Part shown: positions 1 to 11,800 of the stretch, one piece after another
How the letters are laid out: each line of letters begins with the position of its first letter
Numbering within the stretch: position 1 is the first letter of the stretch
Assembly (NCBI GenBank): GCA_021904315.1
Contig: CM038919.1
Coordinates: forward strand, 20,067,666 to 20,131,665
DNA: 64,000 nucleotides
Direction of reading: 5' to 3'
Source of the DNA: Sphagnum magellanicum
Taxonomy: Eukaryota > Streptophyta > Sphagnopsida > Sphagnales > Sphagnaceae
Made by a program: the position numbers and the translations under genes
Notes under the pieces: generated by a model
Told to the model about the DNA's origin: nothing
What the model saw: only the letters and a program-made list of their open reading frames with translations
Database searches by the model: none

Positions 1-190
1 AGCCTTGGAGGTTGAATGAATTCACATTGGCAAGAATTTTTGTTACAAACATCACAATCACTTATCGTTTGCGTCATTGCATCATTTGTAACAACATAGC
101 CGTTTCTATCATTGCTTGCATTATCACTTGCATCATTGTTAACTTTCAATTAATTCCTGGTTCACTATTAATTAGGAAACTTTTTAAAAA

Positions 191-416
191 GCTTCCTTGG
201 TTGATGCACACATGGAAGCATCTATGGAAGGTTTCTTTCCATATGAAAGCTTCCTTGAACTAAGTCCCCAATGGTATAATCTCAATTAACCCTTAATTAA
301 ATTTTAATTCATTTTTAGTTGACTATTAATCAAAAGAAGTTTCCTTGGTCAATGCACACATGGAAGCTTTTATGAAAACTTTCTTGAACAAGGTCTTCAA
401 TGGGGTATAAATAGAA
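191..416. repeat. Direct duplication (~147-bp period) ending in a TATA-like box
   Basis: Two related segments, about 191-281 and 339-416, share the word TTGATGCACACATGGAAGC (second copy TCAATGCACACATGGAAGC), then a ...CTTGAAC...CAATGG..TATAA stretch. The second copy ends in GGGGTATAAATAGAA at about 402-416, which resembles a TATA box. The following ~200 bases are T-rich and contain no gene. The layout resembles the promoter part of an LTR or a decayed gene promoter, but I see no matching second LTR, so this is only a repeat call. Confidence 0.5.
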
Positions 417-694
417 TTAAGACCTCCCGTTACCTTTAGTCAGTTCAACATTAGTTTTGGGTACATTTTCTTGTTATAACTTTATTTTCATACATTATTA
501 GAATAAAGTTCTGATTAAATCATCTTCTAACATATATTGTGTTTTTGCCTTGCGTCTTTATGTTTTCAATCTTGGATTAGATTTAAATTTTCATTTCTTG
601 TGATTTGTTTTCTTTGTTGTGTCTTTGGCTTTGTTCTTATTCTTGTAGTTTTTCGTGTTCGTGACATTCACTATGAATCTTGCCCAAAAAAACC

Positions 695-935
695 TCCCAC
701 TTGCCTTGGAAGTTAAATAGGCTCATATTGGTAAGATTATTTTCAAGTATTACCAAAGAAAACCTCACTTGCTTTGGTAAGCATTGGCAAGCCTTAAAGG
801 TTGAACAAGTTCACATTGATAAGAATCCTCATGAGTTTTACCCAAAAAAACCTTTCATTTACTTCAACAAGCCTTGGAGATTGAAAGGGTTCACATTGGC
901 AAGACTCCTTTTGAATCTTGCCTAAAAAAACCTTC
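695..935. repeat. Degenerate tandem repeat, ~80-88 bp units
   Basis: Three diverged units begin near 700, 788 and 868. Each has the pattern GCCTTGGARRTTGAA, then TTCACATTGGCAAGA, then a run such as CCCAAAAAAACCT. A related partial unit stands at 1-40 of the window, so the array probably continues to the left. The short open frames here on both strands simply reflect the repeat and I do not regard them as genes. Confidence 0.6.
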
Positions 936-1835
936 CATTTTAAGGTTATGCTCTCTAACTTGCAACATTTCAGGGGTAAGAAGGGCATGCTAGAGCTTTG
1001 GGATGGGGATTAGGATGAATGACAAGTAGGTCAATTATTCACTTGAACTTGCACAAACTAAACAAATTGATTAATGCATAGTTGGAACACTTTTGGTGCA
1101 CGGACAAACCACGAGCATACGCAAATTCATAATATTCACCACGGTTTGGACTTGGGGGAAGCCACCACCTCCCCCCTTATATTATTCTCTATGATTAGTC
1201 ATAAGGGCTAACCCAAATGTCATTTTTCCCGAGATTCCCAAATCGAGAGTCTCAATTTTTTTGAAATTGGGACTCCTGTCACTTTGGAGGCCCATAATTT
1301 CTTGTTTAGACCTTCGATTGAAGTGAGGTTTATAACAAAGTTGTATCTCTCATCGAGAGCTTTTCAACAATATGTGGCACGCCACCTGCATGTATGTAAA
1401 TCAGGGTGACTTCCAACTTTTAGTGGTCAAGAATCAAATTGATACTTTGATTTTTGACCCTTTTCTCAGCCATATCTTGTGTTTTAAATACTCAAATGGA
1501 CCATATGAGCCCATTTTAGACATTTACGTCTTAAGAGCTTTCCAATGGTATAAGGAAGTCTTCAATCCAATGAGTTTTGACCTTTGAAATCATTCTTTGA
1601 AAAATGGAAAGTCCATAAGGACTCCAACTCTCAAAATAAGAGTCCATTTGGAAATGTGTGGGCTCAATTCTTCACACACTTTCTAGCATTTTTGGGAGTG
1701 CAAATGTGATTTCCGGGTTGTATTCTTGGCCCCCACACCTTTCAATGTATTTGCCTTAGTTGCAAGCCCAAGGTTAGGGTCATGATAATAAGAAGGAAAA
1801 ATTCATTTAAATTTTTTTTTGCATTGATTGATAAA
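936..1835. other. No gene recognised
   Basis: The stretch is AT-rich with no open frame longer than about 70 codons and no family motif. A short CCACCACCTCCCCCC run lies near 1160. I see nothing that supports a gene or RNA here. Confidence 0.5.
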
Positions 1836-1839
1836 TCAA

Positions 1840-2540
1840 AATGCATACCAATCAAAGAGGTAAATCAAAATGTGAACGAAACAAAAGGATGAACCAAAAC
1901 AATGAATCAAAGTGTAAATTAACCAACAAGGTGAACCAAAATGCACATGAATCAAAAGGAGGAGCCAAAATGCACATGAATCAAAAGGATGAGCCCAAAT
2001 GCACATGAGGCAAAGGGACGAATCAAAATGTGGATGAACCTTGTTTTCAATTATAAACAAACAAACAAAAAAAAAAAACAAAAAAAAACACATAAACATA
2101 ATAAAATAAATAAAAATGTATAAGTCAAAGGGATGAGTCAAAATGCGAACAAACTAAAGCATGGATGAACCAAATGGACAAGCCAAAATGAAGACAAGTC
2201 AATGTGAATATCAATGAAGAAAACAAACCAAAGTGAAAACAAGTTAAACATGATGAAAGTGGAATGGGCCAATAAGTCAAACTAAAATGCAAATTAATTA
2301 AAAGCATAAGCCAAAATGGGGACAAGCCAAAAAATGTGGCCAAAATGCAAACCAACCAAAGGAACAAACCAAATTGGGGATGAACCAAAGGGACGAACTA
2401 TAAAGCACACCAACAAAAAGGACAAGCCAAAATGTGAATAATCCAAATGGATGAACCAACTGAAAAGATGAACCAAAATGTAAATGAACCTTGTTTTTAA
2501 TTATGAAACAAATAAACAATGAATATAACACATAAACCTT
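1840..2540. repeat. A-rich degenerate short-word repeat
   Basis: The plus strand repeats words of the type AAATGCACATGAATCAAAAGG, GATGAACCAAAATG and GACAAGCCAAAATG at roughly 15-35 base spacing for 700 bases. Two matching end segments, about 2032-2070 (GAACCTTGTTTTCAATTATA) and 2484-2520 (GAACCTTGTTTTTAATTATG), show that a ~450-bp block was itself duplicated. Minus-strand open frames in this block read as F/L/W/H-rich low-complexity peptides and are by-products of the repeat. Confidence 0.65.
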
Positions 2541-4218
2541 TGTGATGGTTTAGAGCATATTCCACCTTGGTTCAAACCTCAACTGCAACTTGCTTAACAA
2601 GCTGCATAGTTCATGCACTAATTGCCACTTCATCCAAAAATGAAATTTGGTCTAATTCACAAAATTTCAACATCTGCACAAAGTCACAATAAAAAAAACC
2701 AACTTATATTGCATTATTTTCTACAGCAAGCTCCAGATATCCAAGGAACAAATTAAAAAGCATGCCAATGAAGTTCCAAAACATCAATCCAATGACTACT
2801 TTGTTTACTTTAACAAATACACTCACCATGATCAAGATTTTTGCTCAAGATCTTGATATAGTTACTAGTAATGAATGCAGCATCCTCCCAAGTATAGGAT
2901 TTTTAATTTATCCAATACTACCAGATCCACCAACTTTGCTAGGTTGCAAGTTACATCATTAATCAATCATTCAACAAAATTGTTTAAAAGAAACCAATTA
3001 GCGTGATACACAAAATATGTCACCTATTGGTTAGCTACTTTGACTAACTATTAATAGGTGAAAGTATTGCATGTGAGTCACAAGGAACAAACTTTCCCAA
3101 GGGTATAAGGGAGGAGAATGAATTGAATGCCAAACAATTGCCATAGACTCAGCTTTTTTGCCCCTGTGATTTGCAATTCCAACTCCTTGCTAATTTCAAG
3201 CTGATCATCCACTCTATGCAATCAAAACACCAATGGTAAGGTTGAGATTCATTGTGCACTCTCCAAATAGCAGCTAACCATTGCAGAGTTGAATTCAATA
3301 CACTTCACAAACCCAACATGGAAAAAAAATTCCCATGGAAAATTTCATCATAAAAGCTAAAACCCTTCCCTTAAGGTGCATTTTTTTCTTCATGTGAAAC
3401 TCAAAAAGGACTAACTGGATCTTATTTTTTAAACCCTTCTTCTTGTTGGTTTTAGCTTGGTTGTGCTCTAGCTCAAGTGCTTTCATCTTATTCTTGTATG
3501 CAGGTGTTTGCTTCACCATGTCCACAATCTATAGAAACATGATTTCAACATTCCATATATAAGATTTTGCAATGTTGGGGGAGTTCCAATGTTTTCTTGG
3601 AACAGAGAAGGTTGGGAATTATGTTATAGCTGAATTCCAGCTCCTCTTGCCTCATAAGTGAAGTGAGGCGATGGGATTGGATGACTTAATGGCCAAAAAA
3701 AATTTACAAGTGGCGAACATTTTGCATGCAAATTGGCAAAGCTATTGTTGTTGTTATTTTTGCTATAGAGGTGTTGGTGATGGCCTAGGAAGTTGAAGGC
3801 AAATTTAGCAATAACAGTAGGGCTACTACAATTGTTGAATTGATGTTCTACTAGAATTTGTTCACTACAGAAAGGAATTTCCATATCCATCAGCTCTTCC
3901 AAAACCATATCATCTACCTTGAACTTATGATGGTAAAGATTTTTCTCTCCAGTACTGCTCAACCCAGATGTTGTTGTCATCATCATTTGCTAGTGCGAAG
4001 GTGGCGGATTCAAGGCTATCAACTATGTTACAACCCATTTCTACTGCTCATGCTCCTCTTGTTGCCTCAAGTAATAGGTAGCAGTGATTTGATTCATAGA
4101 CATGTCCATTATCCTCCCAGGCCATGGATCTCTAGATTACATCCTTCTTCCTAATCTCCAAGACTTTGATTTTGGGCCTTTCCGTTTCTCTAGATAGAAA
4201 AACTCTTGATTCCCTCAT
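2541..4218. other. No gene recognised; one 120-codon minus frame
   Basis: The longest open frame runs on the minus strand from 3986 to 3624 (120 codons). It is rich in H, N and S, has an NNNNN run, and matches no family I recognise. Flanking sequence on the same strand carries stops in every frame, and I see no convincing splice sites. It could be an exon of a decayed gene or chance. Confidence 0.35.
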
Positions 4219-4515
4219 AACTTGCAACCAATTTTGTTAGGGATCATGATCTCCCATGAATCTCCTCATAACACAAAACAGATTTTCTTGGGATCATCAT
4301 CAAATAGAACCTCCTGATTCTTTCACAACCCAAAACAAATTTTCTTGCAAATTATCAACTCCCACGGATCTCTTAACAACCCAAAACAAATTCTCTTGGG
4401 GAACATCAGCTCCCACAAAACTCTAAACAACCCAAAACAGATTCTTTTGGGGATCATCAACTCCCACAAATCTCCTCACAACCCAAAATAGATTCCCTTG
4501 GGGATCATCATTAGC
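4219..4515. repeat. 51-bp tandem repeat, about six units
   Basis: Units begin at 4219, 4270, 4327, 4378, 4429 and 4480. Spacing is exactly 51 bases except one 57-base step. Each starts with AACCCAAAACARATTCTYTT and continues with GGGGATCATCAACTCCCAC. Because 51 is 17 codons, one frame repeats in phase. On the minus strand it reads as a 17-residue unit of the type DDPQxNLFWVVxxxVGV, with stops in some units. On the plus strand it reads NPKQILLGIINSHKSPH, also with few stops. The coding strand, if any, cannot be decided by eye. Confidence 0.75.
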
Positions 4516-5149
4516 CTAGGATCTGTGACACACCCATGAAAAGTCCCTCCTCCAACCCAAACCTCTACCACCAAAGCCAACTTGATCATGGTTGTCATTT
4601 GTCAAGTTGCTACAGTCCCTAACAAACTCAATAACATAGTTGAATGGGTTGAAATCCCTCAACCACCCAAGGTTCTTGAATCCTTAATGATGAACTTACT
4701 ATTTGAGTTCACCCATCTTCAACCCTGGTAGCCATAATTGTTACTTGCTATTATTTGCTTTTTATAACAACAACAGGAGCTGTCGTGTCTCTATTCCTTG
4801 TATTTCTAATTTTTCTTATTTAATATTTACAATTGGCACAATAATGGAGCAATTAAAATTTGCAACATTGGGTGAAACAACAACAACAACAACAACAATT
4901 ACCACAACACCAGCCAACAAGCCCATTCCTAAGTTATGTTCAAATTAGAAATTACATTTGAGTAGGTCAAGTTCCTCTTGAGAAGACAAATTTGAAGCAT
5001 CTAGACAAACCCACTTGTCAATAAATGATGGAGGCACAAAAGAAATTATAGGATCACAATGTTTCATTGCTCAGGTCAACTAGTTTAATCTAATGGCATC
5101 AATCAATCACAACTAGCACACCTTACTTAATCAATTTCAAAATTTGAAG
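4516..5149. other. No gene recognised; short CAA microsatellite
   Basis: Nothing gene-like is visible. A (CAA)n run of about seven units lies at 4876-4898. The interval lies downstream of the Plavaka-type relic and may include its decayed 3' end, but I could not pick out a terminal inverted repeat. Confidence 0.4.
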
Positions 5150-8100
5150 CTATTTACGAAGAAATGGGTTTTCTCTAAAAAAATGAGGCACAACTTGGAT
5201 AGCACAGAAGATGTTATTGATCTCTATTATGCTATAACTTTCAAGTTGTTGCACCATTTCATATGAGGTACTAGGTCTTGTAGGTTGCTTCCAAATGGGT
5301 AAAGCCCATTTGATTTTTTCACACATAATAAGGTGATTCAACCTATTGGGAGGAACCTTTTGGTACATGTGTACTAAAGCGAGTTCCTTAGTTACTAATG
5401 CATTGTCAAAGGTTTGGAAAATATCTACCTTAAAAAGTAGCCATAGTTGAGGATATTTAGTTTCTTCAGGAAGACATTATAGTTCCATCTGTATAACCAC
5501 ATAATTATACCAAGGATTCCCATGAAAACTAGGGGATGCCCTTGCATACATAGGCCAATCTGCAAACCGCTTTCCAACTCCTACAGGTATGGCCAAGGCG
5601 TTGAAGATGTGTAGAACTTGCACAATATCAAAAAGCTTTGAAAACATTCAATTATCATGAAAGCATATAACTTAGTGCAAGCAATTAATTTTCTTTTGCA
5701 ACAACTTTAGGTTTCCTTATCTTAAATTTTGCCAATAAAAACATTAAATCAAACAAACATGGTCTGCCATCAACAACATCTACAAAGTTGTAGAACATTG
5801 TACCTCTCCACCAACGAGGTTATTGTCCACTTTGTAAACCTTAAAAGCTTTCAAAAGCTCCTCCGTGATCCTTCCATGGAATGATAAGATAGAATATACA
5901 CTCTTGGGAAAACAATATTTGTTGTTTGCTTTAGCATCCAATGTGCCAATGTCCTTTAATCAAACATTGTGCAAATTCACGGCTATACTTGGTAAGATGT
6001 TGAGACCACATTCCACACCTTGCAACACACGATACAACTTTGAATCATTAGACCATTGTACTACATCTAAATGTACATTCAGGTCTATGTATGAACACTT
6101 GGGATATTATATATAACATTTATTTGACATTTGGGAGTTCACCTTGTCCAAAGCAGTCACTCGTTCTAGAGGTGCTTCAAACCCATCCATGTTTCTAGCA
6201 ATTTTTCGTAATGTTTGAAGCCGAAGGTTGTGTTTGGCAATGTGGCCCATGTAATCCTAACGATTGTTCCCTCGATAGGCTTGTTCAAGAAGGACTATGT
6301 GAAGGTGTTCATACATATTAGCACTATACTCAAAAGGAGATCCAATTCGACAAATATAATCTATGTAATGCGTCATTGCATGGACTTTGACCAAATTAAA
6401 TTTGGATTTTTGCCATGAAGACAATGTTCCTTTGAATGAACTTAGTGCTCTACACAAGGCATCATATGAAATTGGAAAGATAAGTTTGCATGATTTCTAT
6501 TCAAACATTTCAACTCACCATGATCATCATATGGCAAACACCATCTAGTTCACAAGAATTGAATCTCAACTTATTCCTGCATTAGAAGGGCCAATTTCCT
6601 CAATGTTTATTTAGTATACTCCTTAGTGCGACATGTTGTTTCATACCATTGGAGAAACTTTGCAAGTTCTTGGATTATGTCTTGAAAATATAGGCCAACC
6701 AAACATGGCATAATCACCTACAACATCCAACATCAAACTTGGTTGAATGCAATGGACTCCCTTTAAACAACACTTTGAAGACTGACATGTTCATGAAAAC
6801 AACAAGGCCATGCAAGTTTCATGGCAACCAAAATTAACCCTTCAAGATTCAAAATGCTCCCACAAGAATGTTGATTAAATGTGGAATTGAAAGTACTTGC
6901 ATTACAGATCGGTGTTCAAAGGCAGCAAAATTCGCATTTGAGGAAAAATACCCACCCTTGTCGGTTCTAGGAATTCAAAATGATGGGTACCTTGAATGTT
7001 TCTTAATATGAAAGAGGCGTTGATCTAGGCTTGAAAGAATTTTGGAGTTTATGGAAGCCAAAACAATTCCCCATAGTATGTCAATAATTGTCTTAAAAAC
7101 ACCTAAATCTGCTTGGTGAAGCATATCCACATGGATTGCTTTATAAGGATTGCCCCACTCTATTTCTCCACCATTAAATCCCCAAAGAGTACATTGTAGT
7201 AAACCACAGTGGTTAATGCCAATTACACATATATGCAAATTTTATCTAATCTATGTAGATGTATTGAATAACATGTGCACTTTTACCAAAAAGAAATCCA
7301 CCCATATGATTTTTCCTACAAACAAACTAATTATCCTTACATATAGATGAAAAGTTATTTGAATTTAAAAGCTAGAAACAAATCAAAACTATTGGGTCAA
7401 ATTTAACCATTATGAATATTTGTATATAAGTTCTAGTGTAGGTTTGCTATCCTATAAACACATGGAAAGATTCTATCTTCAAGGGAAATTTCCTTAAAAC
7501 TAACAATGAACATTAGTAAATGACATGATGCAATACAAGGTATTACAAAAAAAATGAACATGCACCTTTGAGGAATAGTTATAAAACAAAAGATTCATAT
7601 TCATGGGTAGGAAGGTAGAATTATCTTGCCTTTACTAGATGCACCAAATTCTCCTTTGACAACAAATCAACATCCTTTTTTGTTAATGCAAGCATCCTCA
7701 TGACCAAAGTTTGCATTCCTTTTTCAATTCAGTAATCAAACTTTTTTTCCACCTCCTTTAAGGATTGCTTTGTACACATGCACAAACTGCATGGATGTTG
7801 ACATTGATTTGTGTCATAGGTACATGTAACCTACTAATCCACAAACAACATACAAGTCATAAGTCATTTACGTGAAAAAATGAAAAACCTAAATTCATTT
7901 CAAATTCTAATTTTCACAAAGACGAAATTTAAATGTACTTACATGTGTAGCATGAACTTAAACAACACACCTTACAACCCTCAAAGTGATTGCAAACATA
8001 AACATATAGCAAAGGGAAAACCCAATGTTCATCACCATGGGGATCAGTTAATGCAAGGCCTTTGAAACTGGCCTCTTTTAGAGGCTTGTGAACAACATCC

Positions 8101-8897
8101 AAACATTCATGAAATACTTGCAATCTATTTTCATGTGAAGCTTTTGTAGAAGAAATAATAAGTAGAATGGCCAATAAAACATGGCCTTCATCTAAATATT
8201 GGTTTTCACATGTAATATTTGCTATGGACATCACTAATGGGTACCCAATCATTCTCCCATCATTGGATAAAGATGTTTGGTCATTGTAGAAAATTAATGG
8301 AGCTACTACAGCCCCTGGACATTGTGTGTTTATGAGGTTTTGCATTCTACAAATTGCCAAAAAACTTAGAATCACCTTGGGAATGCCAACTCAAATCTCC
8401 AAATGTTTATAACTTGAAAGTTAAGACCAAAATTGGCACTGCATTTGTAGCCACCACAAGTCGGTATTTGGGGTAGAATAAACACCTTAGTGAACACCAT
8501 TGCTTGGTGCAATTTGAAAGTCCTTTTTGAGACTAGGTGATGAAAACATAGAAGATAGTGCTTCCAATGGGTGCTTGTGATACATGACATGATCTCTAGA
8601 ATCACCTTCTTTAACATGGATGAGATATTGATCCCAACCATCTTCTGTTTTGAAAATGATCTATTCATAGCGGTCAATTTGTGCAACAGACCTCACACTC
8701 ACATCTTCCAACTTGAATGATGGGTGAAACAATACTTTTTTAAACAAAAAATTGATGTCCTCATTTGATGGCCCAATAGTGGCTCTATAATGTCTAATCC
8801 AATGCACAAGTGAAAATGTGGAATCATAAGGTGGAGGATTAGGGTCATTTGGAATTGAAACTAAATTGTCAAAATCAAACTGAAATTCTTGTTGCAA
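5150..8897 (-). pseudogene. Broken Plavaka-type (KDZ group) transposase
   Basis: Minus-strand fragments in different frames read in the order expected for one transposase. At 8897-8661 is an N-terminal piece (...DPNPPPYDSTFSLVHWIRHY). The core at 8375-7929 contains MSIANITCENQYLDEGHVLL, a CLDVVHKPLKEASFKGLALTDP segment and YVYVCNHFEGCKVCCLSS. At 7238-6975 is NPYKAIHVDMLHQADLGVFK, and at 6457-6257 VHAMTHYIDYICRIGSPFEY followed by YEHLHIVLLEQAYRGNNR. A C-terminal piece at 5368-5150 reads YSIIEINNIFCAIQVVPHF. These match the remembered layout of Plavaka transposases: a D-containing pDlLHq block, a KxHAlxHY block and an ERLH...AYRxTNKR block. Frameshifts and stops separate the pieces, so the gene is dead. 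Such enzymes move DNA by cut-and-paste. Terminal repeats were not found. Confidence 0.75.
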
Positions 8898-11800
8898 GTT
8901 TTCTTGCTACAAACCTTGAGTTGGTTCAAAAGCTTGAGGATTTGTACTTTTTACCTATTTACATGTATGCTCCAAGTTCTTTTAGGATGAAAAACAAGCA
9001 ATACTATGTTGATGGTTTGAAAAAGCACTTGCGCATCTAAATTTCAAAGCCCCACAACGATTACAACTATATTCCATCGAACTACAACATTCTATCTCAT
9101 ATACCTTCACATTTTCTCTTACAGCTAGATGTCAACTGTTGATGGCCGAACCATGTCCAAATTTCATGCAAAGGTTTATCAAATGTCACTTTATTTCAAC
9201 TCCTCTCATCAAGCACAAACCACTGAGACCACAAATTTCCCAACAAACATTCCCTACACGCAAGGTGCATTCATGAGAATAAAATTCAAAGTTGGATATG
9301 TTTGCATCTTTTTCTACTATGAAGACAAAACCCATCAATCAATGATGTGCTATTGGATAAGTAATGAGCACGACTTAACATGATTCAATACATATTCACA
9401 TTATTTACCTTTCTTTATTGTGAGATAAAAGAGCATGTCCTTGTAGTTAAACCAACTGCAAAAATGTTAGACCATAATGAATAGCAAGATAATGAAGAGA
9501 TATGCTTACCAACTCTATCAAACAACTCTAAAACTCTCTAGGCACAGTAAGTTGTAAGGGCACCATATAACACATAACTTCAATCCATAGACCAAAATAT
9601 TGTGAAACTGAAATTATGTTCAAGTGCAAGCAAAACAAGTGCAAGGGAAGCAAGAGCTTTGTGATAAGGTCTAAGGTTTGTTTATTACCTTTTCTATGTT
9701 ATTTTCTATTGTCGCAGCCCAAATTTCTTGTTAGAGTATGATGCACTTTCTTGTGTTGTTGTTGCTACTGCTACTAGTTTCCCTGGACTAGTTTCTTGCA
9801 AATTAGGCATAAAGTCATCGTCCTTCTTTCCTCCTCCTCCCACTATTGATTTTGAATCAATTGCAGAGTTTTTCAATTCCTGCACTACACAACATCTAAG
9901 GTTCACTACTCTCCAAACTGGCAATCTCCTAGCAATCTTCCTTTTCTACTATTACCCTAATTTTCTTGTTGATGATGGTATGCTAAATTACTGCTACTAT
10001 TGGCTACCTAGAACTATGCTACTGCTTCACACGACTACCACAACATGCGAGCTTAACTAATCTACTGAGTTTCGTTACAAAACTAACATTCAAAAAAAGA
10101 TTAATTCATGATGCTAATAGTTCAACAAACATTGTAAGAGAATGAAAAGATCACAAGAAACCAAGAAAAAGAACACAAAAAAAGTAGTATAGTTACATAG
10201 ATCCAATTTTCTTGTAAGGGTGATCAATTCAAATGAAGAAATTGATACCAAGGAGGCGTGTAACTTCAATATTGATGCTAGGATTCCTAACCTAGTTTAT
10301 AACTTGTGCGGATTTCACAGAAGACTTTATGAAAATAATGATTGTACCCAAAGTTAAACCAAACCCACTATACGTACTTCCCCCTTTCAAAAACAAATCT
10401 TCAAATCCTACCACTAGCTAGATAATTGTGAGTCAAAGAGAGAACCTCTTCTTTATGCTTTTTGTATTCATCAAATCATAAAAAGAAATACCCCATGTAA
10501 TCAAAGTCAATGGTAGAAAATCTTGCTTGTAACCACGTGAAATAGTTCTTAGATTGAAGCATCCCAAACAAAACCTATTTGGATGTAATTTCATAATGGA
10601 CAAAGTTTTCTCCTATGTCCAAAACAAAGAACATCCTTATGCAGAGATGATAGATCCAATAGGAGAACCTAAAGTAATAATACATATCTATTAGACTAAT
10701 CATCCATGATGCATTCAAGATTTTATCTGGGCTTGAGATTGTGGTATAAAAAGGGTATAAAAAGGGTATGTGCATTAAGTAGAATGACCTGAACATTAGC
10801 CCGACTAGCCCAATACATGTGAGAAAAGTGAGTAGAAGTTGCATTCAACATATAATTTCTCCAATTCTTTTTCAATTGTCTGTTGCAATCTAAAAACACA
10901 GGCTTGAACCAAAGAATTTTCAATGCTTACAAAGACACAAGTTCAATTGAAGCGAATTATGTTCCTCTTATTTTCATAGAGGAGTGTATTGAAAATCTCC
11001 TACTGATAACTTGTTTCTAAAGGGAAAGGAGAGTTGGTGCATCAAAAAATTGAAGTACAGTAATGAATCCTTGTTTAGCCTTGTCATGAAGAAGTTGGGC
11101 TTTCTAAATGCATCCCAAGATGGCAATACATTTTTCACGTTCTCCGAATTGCCTGGCTGTAGGTAGTGTCTAAAAAAGTGGAATTATTTTTCCTTGCTTG
11201 GGTACTTGGTACAAATTGTAACATTTATGTGCCAAAGGATCAATGTTAGTCTTTGCAGAAAGAATACAAAACATCAACCCTGCCTGCCCAACTATGGGAA
11301 GATACAACACAAGAACAACACAACAAATTGCATGAACTGACAAGCCAAAAGCTGAATGCAAAATGAAATCCAACAACACATACACATATACATAAGAAAA
11401 ATAGTCAGAGAAGGAGAAACATAAAACCTATAGTCACACTTAAACCTTGCATGCTCATTGAAGTGATTGGTTATGTCATAACCTTGGTAGTTGTAAGATC
11501 CATACTCATAGTCAATTATGTAAATTTTTCTTGGATGCATGCATAAACATTCAGTTTTTAAATCACACAAACTAAATGACATCCATATGAGGAGGCTTAT
11601 CTTAACACATGGATATGACATACATCAAATGTAAACACAAAAGGAAAGCTACATAATCAAAATAAGAAAAAGGGGTGGTACAAAATGTAGAATCTAGTAG
11701 ACATAATGTCTAGGTAGAAGAAATGCTCATAGAGCTCAAAAAGATAGGCTTGCTTGACCAAGTGTTTTACATAATAAATGCAAGCCTGAGTACTTTCCAT

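Noticed and set aside
1836..2531. Series of hydrophobic minus-strand frames that look like membrane proteins
   Set aside because: They arise from translating the A-rich short-word repeat. The F/L/W/H pattern repeats with the DNA words.
9728..10060. 110-codon plus frame beginning MLEYDALSCVVVATATSFPG
   Set aside because: No family resemblance, a low-complexity T/Y/L-rich end and no splice or promoter support.
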